DNA of 64,000 nucleotides from an uncultured Bacteroidales bacterium (lineage in GTDB: Bacteria; Bacteroidota; Bacteroidia; Bacteroidales; P3), in contig CAJTPR010000003.1 of assembly GCA_910578275.1 (NCBI GenBank), positions 62,001-126,000 of the forward strand. The letters are read 5' to 3'. The notes below the pieces were generated by a model that was given only the letters and a program-made list of their open reading frames with translations, was not told where the DNA came from and made no database searches. The position numbers were made by a program, and so were the translations under genes. This document shows positions 1 to 10,374 of the stretch, piece by piece. Numbering within the stretch: position 1 is the first letter of the stretch; each line of letters starts with the position of its first letter.

Positions 1-1939
<1,939 letters not shown>

Positions 1940-1986
1940 GATTATTTAAGGTTTGCTTTTAGGATTTCTAACATTAGAAACGGTCG

Positions 1987-1994
1987 CAAAGGTA
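1987..1994 (-). promoter_or_regulatory. Bacteroidetes -7 box for nifJ
   Basis: On the minus strand this reads TACCTTTG, matching TAnnTTTG, and would give an untranslated leader of about 40 nt before the nifJ ATG. I see no clear TTTG element at the expected distance upstream, so the assignment rests on the -7 box and its position. Confidence 0.45.
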
Positions 1995-2066
1995 CATTTT
2001 TTTGCTTGAATTCGCGAGAAGCAGGCAGCGTGTGTCTGATTATGGAAAATATTGAAAATTAGTTTC

Positions 2067-2097
2067 TTGTTTTTAAGGGAAAGTTTGACTATCTTTA
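2067..2097 (+). promoter_or_regulatory. Putative promoter for the secreted nuclease/phosphatase gene
   Basis: TTG at 2067-2069, a 20-nt spacer, then TATCTTTA at 2090-2097: one mismatch to the Bacteroidetes -7 consensus TAnnTTTG. The leader before the ATG at 2218 would be about 110 nt. The rest of the 278-nt gap between nifJ and this gene is AT-rich and shows nothing else. Confidence 0.45.
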
Positions 2098-2217
2098 TGC
2101 CGCATTGCCGGCATTGATTTGGAGAAAAATCCGGCATTTCCACTGAATCCCTGAACGAACAAGGACTTTCCATGAAGCAAGCAAGATAAATGACAGTATG
2201 CACTAAAAACCAAAACC

Positions 2218-3891
2218 ATGAAAGAATCTACAACCATTACCCGATGCGGGCGCTCGGCCACGCTATGGCTTATGGCGATTTTATTTTTTTGCTCGTGCCT
2301 GCCGTCCCGGGCGCAGACCTCCACGGTAGTCATCGCGGAGGTGATGTACGACCATCCCTTGTACGACAATGAAACGGTTTCCGTGGCACATGCGGGAGAG
2401 TTCATGTCCTTATATAACTATGGCGAGGAAGATGTGGACATAGGCGGCTGGCGTGTGGCGATTGCCGGTTTGGCCGGAAACCGTGGGCAGACCGCTTATG
2501 CCATTCCTGCCAATACCGTGCTGCCCGGCATGAGTCTGGCTGTCATCGTCTCCCGCCCCGCCAGCGGCACGTTCGATATCGGGAACTTCTATGGAATGGC
2601 GGATTCCGCCAACAGCGGCAACATTGTGCTCTATGCATCCACGCTGGCCTATCCCGACACGAGGAGCCTGATACGGGTTTACGACGCCCGGAACCGGATA
2701 GAGGATGAACTGGTTTATGACGGACTGTCTGCGCCCCTTTCCGGTGAACCGCTCCTGCGGGCCACGAACGCCGTCAATCCTGAACGCCCCCTGTCGTCCA
2801 CGGTGTCGATTCAGCGGGAGAAGATAGTGATAGACGAGGGAATACGTGTCATTTCCCGCTCCGACTACTATGCGTATGGTTCAGAGCGACCGGTGCGCTT
2901 GTTTCACTATCATCCGGAAGACTATTCCTATACCGCGCCAATGTCAGCTATTATGGGAGAAGTTCCCGAGAATATGAGCCTTGAGGAGGCAGTAACGGAA
3001 GATAAAGACTATCGAACCAAGACCATTGTGTCGAGTCAGATAATTGCAGGGGGAAAAACCCAATATTGGGCAGAGGAAGGAATCACTTTGGGCCCCGGAT
3101 TCGAGGTGAAACCCGGAGCTGAATTTTATGCCGATGTGGAACCGGATAGTGTCCATCTATTGAAGATGATGACGTATAATCTGAAAGGCAAGCATACGGA
3201 ATACAAGGAACATGCAAAAGTGGTAAAGAAAGCCACTCCCGATGTGGTGGCGGTGCAGGAAGTGAGAGGTCTGCGCAAATTCAGGATATTGAAAGAAAAA
3301 AGCGGTTATAATGGCGAACGGTTTTGTATTATAGCCGATTATGGAATCGGTATGCTATGGAAAGAATCGATGGTGGGCAAGCCTGTAGCGATAAAGAAAA
3401 AATTGATTTCTTTGGTCAATTGGGACAATGAAGCTGATCTGATCCGAGGATTTCTGGTGGCTGAATTCCGGGATTTCTGCTTTGTTTCAACACATATGAG
3501 CCTGGATAAGGCAACCCGTAAGAAAATGGCCAACAAGATTTTAAATAATAGTCTCGTACAGGAGTGTCAAGAACATGGGAAGCCTGTTTATATCGCCGGG
3601 GATATGAATGAGGATCCAGAAGATGAAGAGAAAAGCCCCGCAGTACAAATATGGGAAAAAAACGGTTTTGAATTGCTTAACAGCGTGGAAAGAGTATCTG
3701 GCACTAGTAAATTTGTAGACTCCACCCAGCAAGGCGGAACCATGATAGATCTGATATTGGAGCATAATGTAAATCAGAATCATAAAACGATTTCCAGAGG
3801 CGTACCTATGACGAAAGAAGAAAGGGACCAGTTCTTTGAAGATAAGATTTCCGATCACTTTCCGTATTCTGTCAAAGTTAAAATCAAATAG
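2218..3891 (+). CDS. Secreted lamin-tail / coathanger / endonuclease-exonuclease-phosphatase fusion protein
   Basis: A 557-residue exported protein. An N-terminal signal peptide (hydrophobic LWLMAILFFCSCLPSRAQ, cleavage after about residue 34) precedes a lamin-tail-like beta domain (VIAEVMYDHP through about residue 200). A short 3-coathanger-like stack follows at about 275-310 (SSQIIAGG, GITLGPGFEVKPGAEF). The C-terminal half is an endonuclease/exonuclease/phosphatase domain with the family motifs in order: MTYNLKG, VAVQEVR, STHMSLD, AGDMNEDP and SDHFPYSV. The metal and catalytic positions (N, E, H, D/N, D/H) therefore look intact. The substrate could be nucleic acid, a phospholipid or a phosphoinositide; I cannot tell. 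No T9SS sorting domain is seen. The second half is clearly more AT-rich than the first and than the flanking housekeeping genes, suggesting the fusion parts differ in origin. Confidence 0.8.
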   Translation: MKESTTITRCGRSATLWLMAILFFCSCLPSRAQTSTVVIAEVMYDHPLYDNETVSVAHAGEFMSLYNYGEEDVDIGGWRVAIAGLAGNRGQTAYAIPANTVLPGMSLAVIVSRPASGTFDIGNFYGMADSANSGNIVLYASTLAYPDTRSLIRVYDARNRIEDELVYDGLSAPLSGEPLLRATNAVNPERPLSSTVSIQREKIVIDEGIRVISRSDYYAYGSERPVRLFHYHPEDYSYTAPMSAIMGEVPENMSLEEAVTEDKDYRTKTIVSSQIIAGGKTQYWAEEGITLGPGFEVKPGAEFYADVEPDSVHLLKMMTYNLKGKHTEYKEHAKVVKKATPDVVAVQEVRGLRKFRILKEKSGYNGERFCIIADYGIGMLWKESMVGKPVAIKKKLISLVNWDNEADLIRGFLVAEFRDFCFVSTHMSLDKATRKKMANKILNNSLVQECQEHGKPVYIAGDMNEDPEDEEKSPAVQIWEKNGFELLNSVERVSGTSKFVDSTQQGGTMIDLILEHNVNQNHKTISRGVPMTKEERDQFFEDKISDHFPYSVKVKIK

Positions 3892-3895
3892 AACT

Positions 3896-4546
3896 ATGAA
3901 AACGATATGTTGGAATATACAGATAATCTTGTTGTCTCTTGTTTTGATGTCTCTTGTTTGTGCATGTAGTCTGGCGAAGACCAAGTATTATTCCCTGTCG
4001 GGAATAGATAAATCGATGATTCCGTATCAAATAGGGGATACTGTCCGTTATGTCGACGATAAAGGGGATTTGGTTACATTGGTTGCCTCTGAAATTCAGG
4101 AAGAATGGGTTCCTGGCGAGGAAAATGAATTTACGGGCAAACTACATGATGTGACAGAATATCGAAGAGTGTTTCTCCGGTCGGAGCAAGGGGCTTCTCT
4201 TTTTATTCAAATTGAAGGAGGAGGAGAGCCTCGAAGATCTTTGCGTGCAGTAGGTCTGAATTCGCGGTCAACGCTTATTTATAGGGTTTTATATGATTCG
4301 AAAGGAGACTTTGTCGAGGTGGTTACGTGGGATAACGATGTTTTTGCCCATAAATATTATGTTTACGATAAAATATGGCTTAATAATCATGTTTATCACG
4401 ATGTGGCAATGTATTATGGGAGACATAGCCAGTATAAGGATACCATACAATTTTACTACAACAAGAGCCACGGGGTATTGCAGATGACTGAAAACGGAAA
4501 AACATTATTTACCTTGGATACCGTAATCTTTGCAGGCGCAAGATAG
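3896..4546 (+). CDS. Putative lipoprotein of unknown function
   Basis: A 216-residue protein starting 4 nt after the preceding stop codon, so probably co-transcribed with the secreted nuclease. The N-terminus MKTICWNIQIILLSLVLMSL is hydrophobic and ends in VCAC, a lipobox-like cleavage site with Cys24 as the likely lipidated residue. A frame begins earlier (3836), but that would put the signal sequence inside the protein, so ATG 3896 is preferred. The mature part is rich in beta-strand-like segments and aromatic residues with no family I recognise. Base composition is AT-rich like the second half of its neighbour, so the two may have been acquired together. Confidence 0.65.
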   Translation: MKTICWNIQIILLSLVLMSLVCACSLAKTKYYSLSGIDKSMIPYQIGDTVRYVDDKGDLVTLVASEIQEEWVPGEENEFTGKLHDVTEYRRVFLRSEQGASLFIQIEGGGEPRRSLRAVGLNSRSTLIYRVLYDSKGDFVEVVTWDNDVFAHKYYVYDKIWLNNHVYHDVAMYYGRHSQYKDTIQFYYNKSHGVLQMTENGKTLFTLDTVIFAGAR

Positions 4547-4555
4547 TTGTGGCGG

Positions 4556-4587
4556 TTGTCGTTTTCGGCAGGCTTGTGCTATCTTTG
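4556..4587 (+). promoter_or_regulatory. Promoter for tatD
   Basis: TTG at 4556-4558, a 21-nt spacer and a perfect TATCTTTG at 4580-4587. Transcription would start near 4594. This decides the tatD start: the longer frame from 4549 would begin inside the promoter, so ATG 4621 is used. Confidence 0.65.
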
Positions 4588-4620
4588 CCCGGTATTGATG
4601 AAGATAAAGTAACGGGTGAA

Positions 4621-5418
4621 ATGAACTGGATAGATACGCATGCGCATACTTATGAACCCTCGCAAGGACAGGAATCCTCCCGTGTCTTGGTTGAAAGGGC
4701 CTTGGCGGCCGGGGTGTGCAAGCAGATCATGGGCGGGGTGGACATGGCTTCGGTGGAACCGGCCATGGAACTTTGCCGTGCTTTTCCTGATACGGTTTAT
4801 CCTACCATCGGGTTGCATCCCACCGAAGTAAGGGCGGATTACGTGCAGGCGTTGGATGGTTTGTACAACTGCCTTTCTGCCGATGCCGGGCAAAAAAGCG
4901 ACCGAAATCCGCATTATGTGGCCGTGGGCGAAATCGGTATGGACCTTTATCACGACAAGGCTTTTTTCAAGGAACAGCAGGATGCGTTCAGGACCCAGCT
5001 GCATTGGGCCAAAGAACTGAAGTTGCCGGTGGTGTTGCATGTGCGGAACGCTTTCGAGGAGGCCTGGCATATCCTCAAGGGCGAGCAGGACGGAACGCTT
5101 AAGGGCGTTTTCCATTGTTACAGCGGCAGCGTGGAACAATCCGCCCGCGTGCTCGACTTGGGTTTCATGTTCGGTATCGGCGGGGTGCTCACTTTCAAGA
5201 ACGCCGGTTTGCCGGAGGTGGTGCGCAATGTGCCGCTCTCCTCGCTTGTGCTGGAAACCGACGCCCCTTGGCTGGCTCCCGTACCTTACCGGGGCCAACC
5301 CAACGAAAGTTCCTATATTCCGGTCATCGGGCATAAGTTGGCGGAAATCCTCGGCTGGACTCCGGAGGAAATTGCCGATGCCACGACCGCGAACGCTTGC
5401 CGCCTGTTCGGTTTGTGA
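4621..5418 (+). CDS. TatD family metal-dependent hydrolase (putative DNase)
   Basis: A 265-residue TIM-barrel hydrolase of the TatD/YcfH family, generally described as a Mg-dependent 3'-5' DNase acting in the cytoplasm. Visible motifs in order: MNWIDTHAHTYEP (HxH metal site), GLHPTEV, AVGEIGMDLY (metal-bridging Glu), VVLHVRNAF, FHCYSG and LETDAPWL. Length and motif order match the family. The start was set by the promoter just upstream. It is followed by trpS after a gap of about 80 nt containing its own TAAATTCG box, so the two may be independently transcribed. Composition returns here to the GC-richer chromosomal level. Confidence 0.9.
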   Translation: MNWIDTHAHTYEPSQGQESSRVLVERALAAGVCKQIMGGVDMASVEPAMELCRAFPDTVYPTIGLHPTEVRADYVQALDGLYNCLSADAGQKSDRNPHYVAVGEIGMDLYHDKAFFKEQQDAFRTQLHWAKELKLPVVLHVRNAFEEAWHILKGEQDGTLKGVFHCYSGSVEQSARVLDLGFMFGIGGVLTFKNAGLPEVVRNVPLSSLVLETDAPWLAPVPYRGQPNESSYIPVIGHKLAEILGWTPEEIADATTANACRLFGL

Positions 5419-5460
5419 GGCCGCCACCTGACCGTGTCATGGGCGTGCCGGCCTTTTTCG

Positions 5461-5468
5461 TAAATTCG
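5461..5468 (+). promoter_or_regulatory. Possible -7 box for trpS
   Basis: TAAATTCG lies 31 nt before the trpS ATG at 5499. It differs by one base from TAnnTTTG. No upstream TTTG element at standard spacing. It supports ATG 5499 over an earlier in-frame start. Confidence 0.3.
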
Positions 5469-5498
5469 CGTTTTGTGCAAAACAATGAGGAAATCACG

Positions 5499-6491
5499 AT
5501 GGAAAAGAAAATCGTCGTAAGCGGAGTCCGTCCCACGGGCGACTTGCATTTGGGGAATTATTTCGGTGCCTTGCGGAATTTCATCCGCATGCAGGAAGAA
5601 TATGATTGCTATTACTTCATCGCCGACTATCACAGCCTCACCACCCATCCGCATCCGGATGATCTGGGAAGGAACGTCAGGAATATCCTGGCTGCCTATA
5701 TCGCTTGCGGCGTGGATCCCGAAAAGGTGGCCATTTACGCGCAAAGCGACTTTCCCGAATTGTGCGAGTTCTACATGTTCCTGAACATGAACGCCTATCT
5801 GGGGGAATTGGAACGTTGCACCTCGTTCAAGGACAAGGTGAGGCAGAATCCCGACAACGTGAACGCCGGCCTGTTGACGTATCCTACCTTGATGGCGGCG
5901 GACATCCTCGTGCACAAGGCCGATTTCGTGCCGGTGGGCAAAGACCAGGAACAGCATCTGGAAATGACCCGCGTGTTCGCCCAACGGTTCAACCACATGT
6001 ACGGGGTGGAGTATTTCGGACAGCCGCAGGCGTTCAATTTCGGAAACAACCTGGTCAAGGTGCCAGGTCTGGACGGAAGCGGCAAGATGGGCAAGAGCGA
6101 GAGCGGCAACAACGCCGTTTTCCTTACGGACGAGGACGCGGTGATCCGCAAGAAGATCATGCGCGCCACGACCGACAGCGGTCCGGAGCGTCCGAACCAG
6201 GAAAAGCCGGAAGCGATCGCGAACCTGTTCCGGCTGGTGGAAATCCTTTGTCCGGAAGAGGTCTACAAGTTCTATGACGAGGCTTACAACAACTGTTCGA
6301 TTCGTTACGGCGACCTGAAGAAGCAGCTGGCGGAAGACGCGGTGAAATTCGTTTCTCCTTTGCGCGAACGGATCAAGGAAATACTGGCGGACGACGCCTA
6401 TTTGGAGAAAGTGCGCAAGATCGGGGGCGAGAAGGCCCGCCAAAGCGGCATGGCCACGATCAGGGACGTGCGTAAAATCATCGGTTATTAG
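5499..6491 (+). CDS. trpS: Tryptophanyl-tRNA synthetase
   Basis: Class I aminoacyl-tRNA synthetase that charges tRNA-Trp. 330 residues, standard for the family. The start MEKKIVVSGVRPTGDLHLGN includes the HxGN form of the HIGH signature. SGKMGKSESGNN near residue 195 is the KMSKS equivalent in the form common in this enzyme. An earlier in-frame start at 5397 overlaps the end of tatD and adds about 34 unrelated residues, so ATG 5499 is chosen. hflX starts 3 nt after the stop codon, so the two genes are almost certainly one transcript. Confidence 0.97.
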   Translation: MEKKIVVSGVRPTGDLHLGNYFGALRNFIRMQEEYDCYYFIADYHSLTTHPHPDDLGRNVRNILAAYIACGVDPEKVAIYAQSDFPELCEFYMFLNMNAYLGELERCTSFKDKVRQNPDNVNAGLLTYPTLMAADILVHKADFVPVGKDQEQHLEMTRVFAQRFNHMYGVEYFGQPQAFNFGNNLVKVPGLDGSGKMGKSESGNNAVFLTDEDAVIRKKIMRATTDSGPERPNQEKPEAIANLFRLVEILCPEEVYKFYDEAYNNCSIRYGDLKKQLAEDAVKFVSPLRERIKEILADDAYLEKVRKIGGEKARQSGMATIRDVRKIIGY

Positions 6492-6494
6492 TCT

Positions 6495-7697
6495 ATGGCC
6501 TATATCGAGACAAGGAAGATTCAGGAACGGGCCGTGTTGGTGGGCATCGCCACCGGCGGCGTGGGCGTGGAAAAGGAAACGGAATATCTGAAGGAGCTGG
6601 CGTTTTTGGTGGATACAGCCGGAGCGAAGGTGGAAAAGAGTTTCTTGCAGCGTCTTGACCTGCCCAACGGAAAATATTACATCGGTTCGGGAAAGTTGGA
6701 AGAAGTCAAGACGTATGTGGAGGCGGAAAAGATAGACTTGGTGGTGTTCGACGACGAACTGACGCCCGCCCAGTCGCGTAACTTGGAGAAGGAGCTCAAA
6801 TGCAAGGTCCTTGACCGTACCACGCTCATCTTGGATATTTTCGCCAAGCATGCCCGTACCGCCCACGCCCGTACGCAGGTGGAACTGGCCCAATACCAAT
6901 ATCTGCTCCCACGCCTTACGGGCATGTGGACGCATTTGAGCAAGCAGCGCGGCGGGGTGGGAATGCGCGGGCCGGGTGAAAAGGAAATCGAGACCGACCG
7001 TCGGGTCATCCACGACAAGATCGCGTTGCTCAGAAGCAAGTTGGCGGAAATAGACAAGCAGAAAGTGACGCAGCGCAAGAACCGTGTCAGCATGGTGCGG
7101 GTGGCCTTGGTGGGCTACACGAATGTGGGAAAGTCCACGATCATGAACTTGGTGGGAAAGTCGGAGGTGCTGGCCGAAAACAAGCTGTTCGCCACCTTGG
7201 ACACCACGGTACGGAAAGTGGTCATCGGCAACCTTCCGTTCTTGCTTTCCGACACGGTGGGGTTCATCCGCAAGTTGCCGCACGGCTTGGTGGAATCGTT
7301 CAAATCGACCTTGGACGAGGTGCGGGAAAGCGACATCTTGCTGCATGTGGTGGACGTCTCCCATCCCGAGTTCGAGGAACAGATGCGGATCGTGCAGCAG
7401 ACGTTGGCCGAAATCGGCGCGTCGGACAAGAAGACCATCGTGGTGTTCAACAAGATGGATGCCTATACCTACGAGGAAAAGGACCCTGACGACCTTACCC
7501 CTGCTACCCGGCGCAATTACAGCCTGGAAGATCTGGAAAAGATGTGGTATGCCAAGGAAAACGCGCCGTGTATCTTCTTGTCGGCGACGAGGAAGAAGAA
7601 CGTGGAGGCGTTCAAGCAGATGCTCTACGATGAGGTGAAACGTGTGCATCTTACGCGTTATCCTTACGACAAGTTGCTCTACGAGGATATTCTCTGA
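6495..7697 (+). CDS. hflX: GTPase HflX, ribosome-associated
   Basis: A 400-residue HflX-family GTPase; in other bacteria it binds the 50S subunit and splits stalled ribosomes under stress. The N-terminal HflX domain contains the glycine-rich segment GGVGMRGPGEKEIETDRR around residues 153-170. The G domain follows with P-loop GYTNVGKST (about 205-213), a DTVGFIRKLPHGLVESFKST switch region, and NKMD as the G4 motif. It is placed 3 nt downstream of trpS. Length and motif content are normal and nothing suggests damage. Confidence 0.95.
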   Translation: MAYIETRKIQERAVLVGIATGGVGVEKETEYLKELAFLVDTAGAKVEKSFLQRLDLPNGKYYIGSGKLEEVKTYVEAEKIDLVVFDDELTPAQSRNLEKELKCKVLDRTTLILDIFAKHARTAHARTQVELAQYQYLLPRLTGMWTHLSKQRGGVGMRGPGEKEIETDRRVIHDKIALLRSKLAEIDKQKVTQRKNRVSMVRVALVGYTNVGKSTIMNLVGKSEVLAENKLFATLDTTVRKVVIGNLPFLLSDTVGFIRKLPHGLVESFKSTLDEVRESDILLHVVDVSHPEFEEQMRIVQQTLAEIGASDKKTIVVFNKMDAYTYEEKDPDDLTPATRRNYSLEDLEKMWYAKENAPCIFLSATRKKNVEAFKQMLYDEVKRVHLTRYPYDKLLYEDIL

Positions 7698-7724
7698 GCG
7701 GCGGCAGGAGGTGCGGGAAAACGG

Positions 7725-7755
7725 TTTGTTATTAACGAAAAAAAGTCTATCTTTG
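7725..7755 (+). promoter_or_regulatory. Consensus promoter for tRNA-Lys
   Basis: TTTG at 7725-7728, exactly 19 nt, then TATCTTTG at 7748-7755. This is a perfect match to the Bacteroidetes vegetative promoter (TTTG-N19-TAnnTTTG) and sits about 75 nt before the tRNA. Confidence 0.8.
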
Positions 7756-7829
7756 CAGCCCTTTCCGACGGAACCCGGACGCGGAGCCGGTAAGTCGGTG
7801 AGCTCTTTCAAGACCAGATATATTCCGGA

Positions 7830-7902
7830 GGTCACGTAGCTCAGCCGGTAGAGCACATCCCTTTTAAGGATGGGGCCCTGGGTTCGAATCCCAGCGTGAC
7901 CA
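7830..7902 (+). tRNA. tRNA-Lys(TTT)
   Basis: A complete 73-nt cloverleaf. Acceptor stem GGTCACG pairs with CGTGACC, with discriminator A at 7902. The D-arm is GCTC/GAGC. The anticodon stem CATCC/GGATG encloses CTTTTAA (anticodon TTT). The variable loop is 5 nt and the T-arm is CTGGG TTCGAAT CCCAG. No CCA is encoded. The genes that follow are mobile-element remnants, so its 3' end is the probable integration site. Confidence 0.97.
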
Positions 7903-7931
7903 CGAGCAACTGTTTAATGGATTCTGCTAAG

Positions 7932-7968
7932 GTCGCCAAGATTCAAAATATCAATGAATTTTGGCGAC
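7932..7968 (+). terminator. Stem-loop after tRNA-Lys
   Basis: GTCGCCAA-g-ATTCA at 7932-7945 pairs with TGAAT-t-TTGGCGAC ending at 7968, a 13-bp stem with one internal mismatch. A T-rich tract follows shortly. It probably terminates the tRNA transcript. It could also be part of the attachment region of the integrated element. Confidence 0.55.
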
Positions 7969-8070
7969 TTCTGTTTTTGCTCGGTCTCGTAGGTTTTGAT
8001 TTATCATCACAGAAACTGTGTCTATCTTTATATTCGGAAACGACGTTTGTTTTTTTGACACAGAAAATCC

Positions 8071-8598
8071 ATGGACATCAATTTCTATCTCGTTCCGGTT
8101 TCCGACAAGAACGGGGATTGCGCCATCCGGGTGTCGGTCGCCACGCATGGCAGCCGTCTGTTGACATCGACGGGCTACAAGATCAATCCCAAGATGTGGG
8201 ATAAGGCAGTGCAACGGGTCCGCCGGGGAGCGGTGAATGCCAAAGGGATGCCGTCCAATATCATCAATGCCGGATTGGATTCCATCCGGACTCATTTCGG
8301 TCGTTTGGATGATGTGAGCCGTTCGTTTGCCAAGGAAGACTTGCGTCGGGAATTTCTGGAATGTATGGGCAAAAAGCCAAGGAAAGGGGCGGTGGAGAAG
8401 AAGGACGAGCTTCCGGTCGCGGACATCATCAGGCGGTTCGTCGTGGATGCCGGCAGCAGGAACGGGTGGACGTTGGGGACGGTTCGGAAATTCGGCACGT
8501 TGGGCAACCATCTGGAATACAAAAAAGCCATTATTAACCGCTCCAGCACGCCGTTTATCCTCAACTTCACTTCCCGTCCAATCGCCCCCACACTCTAA
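8071..8598 (+). pseudogene. Truncated tyrosine-type integrase (N-terminal half only)
   Basis: 175 codons starting MDINFYLVPVSDKNGDCAIR. This is the arm-type DNA-binding domain plus core-binding SAM-like segment of Bacteroidetes conjugative-transposon or phage integrases, which are normally about 400 residues. Recognisable integrase sequence stops near GTLGNHLEYKKA. The last 20 or so residues are unrelated and the catalytic domain (Arg-His-Arg-Tyr) is absent. It lies directly downstream of tRNA-Lys, in the usual position and orientation for the integrase of an element inserted into a tRNA gene. The break point probably marks a deletion or insertion by another element. It should be unable to recombine. 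Confidence 0.75.
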
Positions 8599-8637
8599 TC
8601 CGTGTTCGCGGTGCATGCGTACATATACGCCACCCCT

Positions 8638-9039
8638 CTACCCTTTCCCTCTCGGATTAAGGCTTGATAAATATTTACATACGGATGAATAACTGACTCT
8701 GTGTCCTCTCTCGACAAGTGTCCTGTGCATGTCTTTCAGTCTGAGGCACTGTTTGCGCATCCCTGCCTCTTCCTTTGCTCGTTCAATAATAGACAGCGTT
8801 CTATCTCCTTCTGTGATGCCTCCCCTCATGACACGCGGTGTATATGTCCGCTTCTTGTAATGGGGCTTTATGGACAGATATTCTGCCTCTCCGTATTCCG
8901 GATTCTCTGACAATGCCCCTTCCAGACCTTGTAGCACTCGCCTGACCGTCTTGCGGTCTACATGCACCCTTTCCGCTATCTCTCGCTGACTGACATTCTC
9001 TATGCGATAGTAATGTAAGATTTGTTGTTTTATATCCAT
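8638..9039 (-). pseudogene. IS21-family transposase IstA, 5' fragment
   Basis: About 133 codons from MDIKQQILHYYRIENVSQRE: an N-terminal helix-turn-helix (REIAERVHVDRKTVRRVL) followed by a linker, as in IS21-type IstA proteins of about 500 residues. No DDE catalytic core is present; the frame ends shortly after YSSVCKYL. An in-frame extension to 9108 exists, but ATG 9039 gives the family-like start. No istB partner follows. The remnant sits antisense between the broken integrase and the traG ruin. Confidence 0.6.
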
Positions 9040-9103
9040 GTTTATCATGTGTTTGGGTGTATTGCGCAAGCAATATACCATCCACCCTCTACTTGGTCCC
9101 TTT

Positions 9104-10153
9104 TTCAATTATTTCTTTACTATCATCTGGGTCTTGAAGATATACAAGGGCGGCAAGTATTGCTTTCCCCCACGTTATCCAGCTGTTGAATGAACCCTAT
9201 ACCAACTTGTTTCCTATACTGATGAGTTACGGCGAACAGGAAGCCTATCTGTCTCCATTTATGAATGCATGGAAGGGTGGGGGCGCAGGATCAGTTGCAG
9301 GGGCGGTTGGCTTCTGCGCAGATTCCTCTGTCGCGTATGTCCTTCCCGCAGTTGTACTGGGTGATGACAGGGGATGATTTCACGCTCGATATCAATAATC
9401 CGAAAGAGCCGAAAATCCTTTGAGTGGGCAACAATCCCGACTGTCGAATATCTACGGAGCGGCCTTGGGACTTTACAACAGCCGTATCGTCAAGCTCATC
9501 AACAAAAAGAAGCAGTTGAAGAGTCTCGTGCTAATCGATGAGTTGCCCACCATCTTCTTCAAAGGGTTGGACAACCTGATTGCCACAGCCCGAAGTAATA
9601 AAGTGTCTGTCTTGGCTTTCAGGATTTCTCACAGTTGAACCGGGACTATGGGGATAATGAGAGCAAGGTTATCCAGAATACGGTCGGCAACGTGTTTTCC
9701 GGTCAGGTGGTGGCCGAGACCGCCGATCTGTTGTCCAAGCGGTTTGGCAAGGTGTTGCAGCGGCGACAGAGCCTCTCGATCAATAAACATGATACCTCGG
9801 TATCTATCTCGACGCAGATGGATTCTTTGATACCTGCTTCCAAGATTGCCACGATGACTCAAGGTATGTTTGTAGGGGCTGTGGCTGATAATTTTGGAGA
9901 AGAGATAAGCTAAAAGGTATTCAATGCCAAGATTGTCGTTGATGTGAGGAAGGTGGCGGATGAAGAGAAGCAGTATCAGGATATATCCATCATCACCGAC
10001 TTCATTGATGAGAACGGGGAAGACTGCATGGAGGAGATGATCCAGCAGAACTACCGCCGCATCGTTGCCGAGACCAAGCAACTGGTCAAGGACGAAATCG
10101 CCTGTATCGAGGCTGACCCGGATCTATGCCATCTGCTGGAAGAGGCGGAGTAG
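9104..10153 (+). pseudogene. traG: Degraded conjugation coupling ATPase TraG (C-terminal two thirds)
   Basis: Reading across frames reconstructs a Bacteroidetes conjugative-transposon TraG/VirD4-type coupling protein: FFTIIWVLKIYKGG, HVIQLLNEPYTNLFPILMSY, MSFPQLYWVMTGDDFTL, IYGAALGLYNSRIVKLINKK, LIDELPTIFFKGLDNLIATA, GFQDFSQLNRDYGD, NTVGNVFSGQVVAETADLL and SISTQMDSLIPASKIATMTQ. Lesions seen: frameshifts near 9166-9170 (extra C), 9277-9283 (extra G), 9440-9450 and about 9607, a TGA at 9421-9423 where the protein needs Cys, and a TAA at 9911-9913 where it needs Gln. The N-terminal membrane part and Walker A region are missing. The gene is dead, and it shows that the island derives from an integrative conjugative element. 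Confidence 0.85.
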
Positions 10154-10313
10154 GAAAGGAGAGAAATAAGGTATAAAGGTGAGAATTGTCAAAGTGAAAG
10201 AGGAGGCTCAGAGTATGTGCCTAACTTATTGGACAGGATGCTGTATGGGGACTTATCTGGTTGTAAATTGAGAATAAGGCTCAAATTTGATTACAAATAT
10301 CGTTAATTTTTCG

Positions 10314-10321
10314 TATCTTTG
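10314..10321 (+). promoter_or_regulatory. -7 box for the rloA-like gene
   Basis: Perfect TATCTTTG, about 54 nt upstream of ATG 10375. The nearest TTTG (10286-10289) is 24 nt away, longer than usual. The 221-nt gap after the traG ruin is AT-rich and shows nothing else. Confidence 0.5.
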
Positions 10322-10374
10322 TAGTACAAATACGGACTTCTTGCATTTTATTGTAATGAAGGACTGGTTAGACA

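Noticed and set aside
4549..4620. Upstream start for tatD adding 24 residues
   Set aside because: A consensus promoter lies inside this stretch and TatD proteins begin at the DTHAH motif, as they do from ATG 4621.
8599..8637. Possible intact integrase continuing past 8598
   Set aside because: No catalytic-domain sequence was seen in any frame downstream; the next recognisable sequence is the IS21 istA fragment on the opposite strand.
10154..10374. Riboswitch or small RNA in the gap before the rloA-like gene
   Set aside because: AT-rich with no conserved motif or strong stem-loop; only a -7 box is supported.
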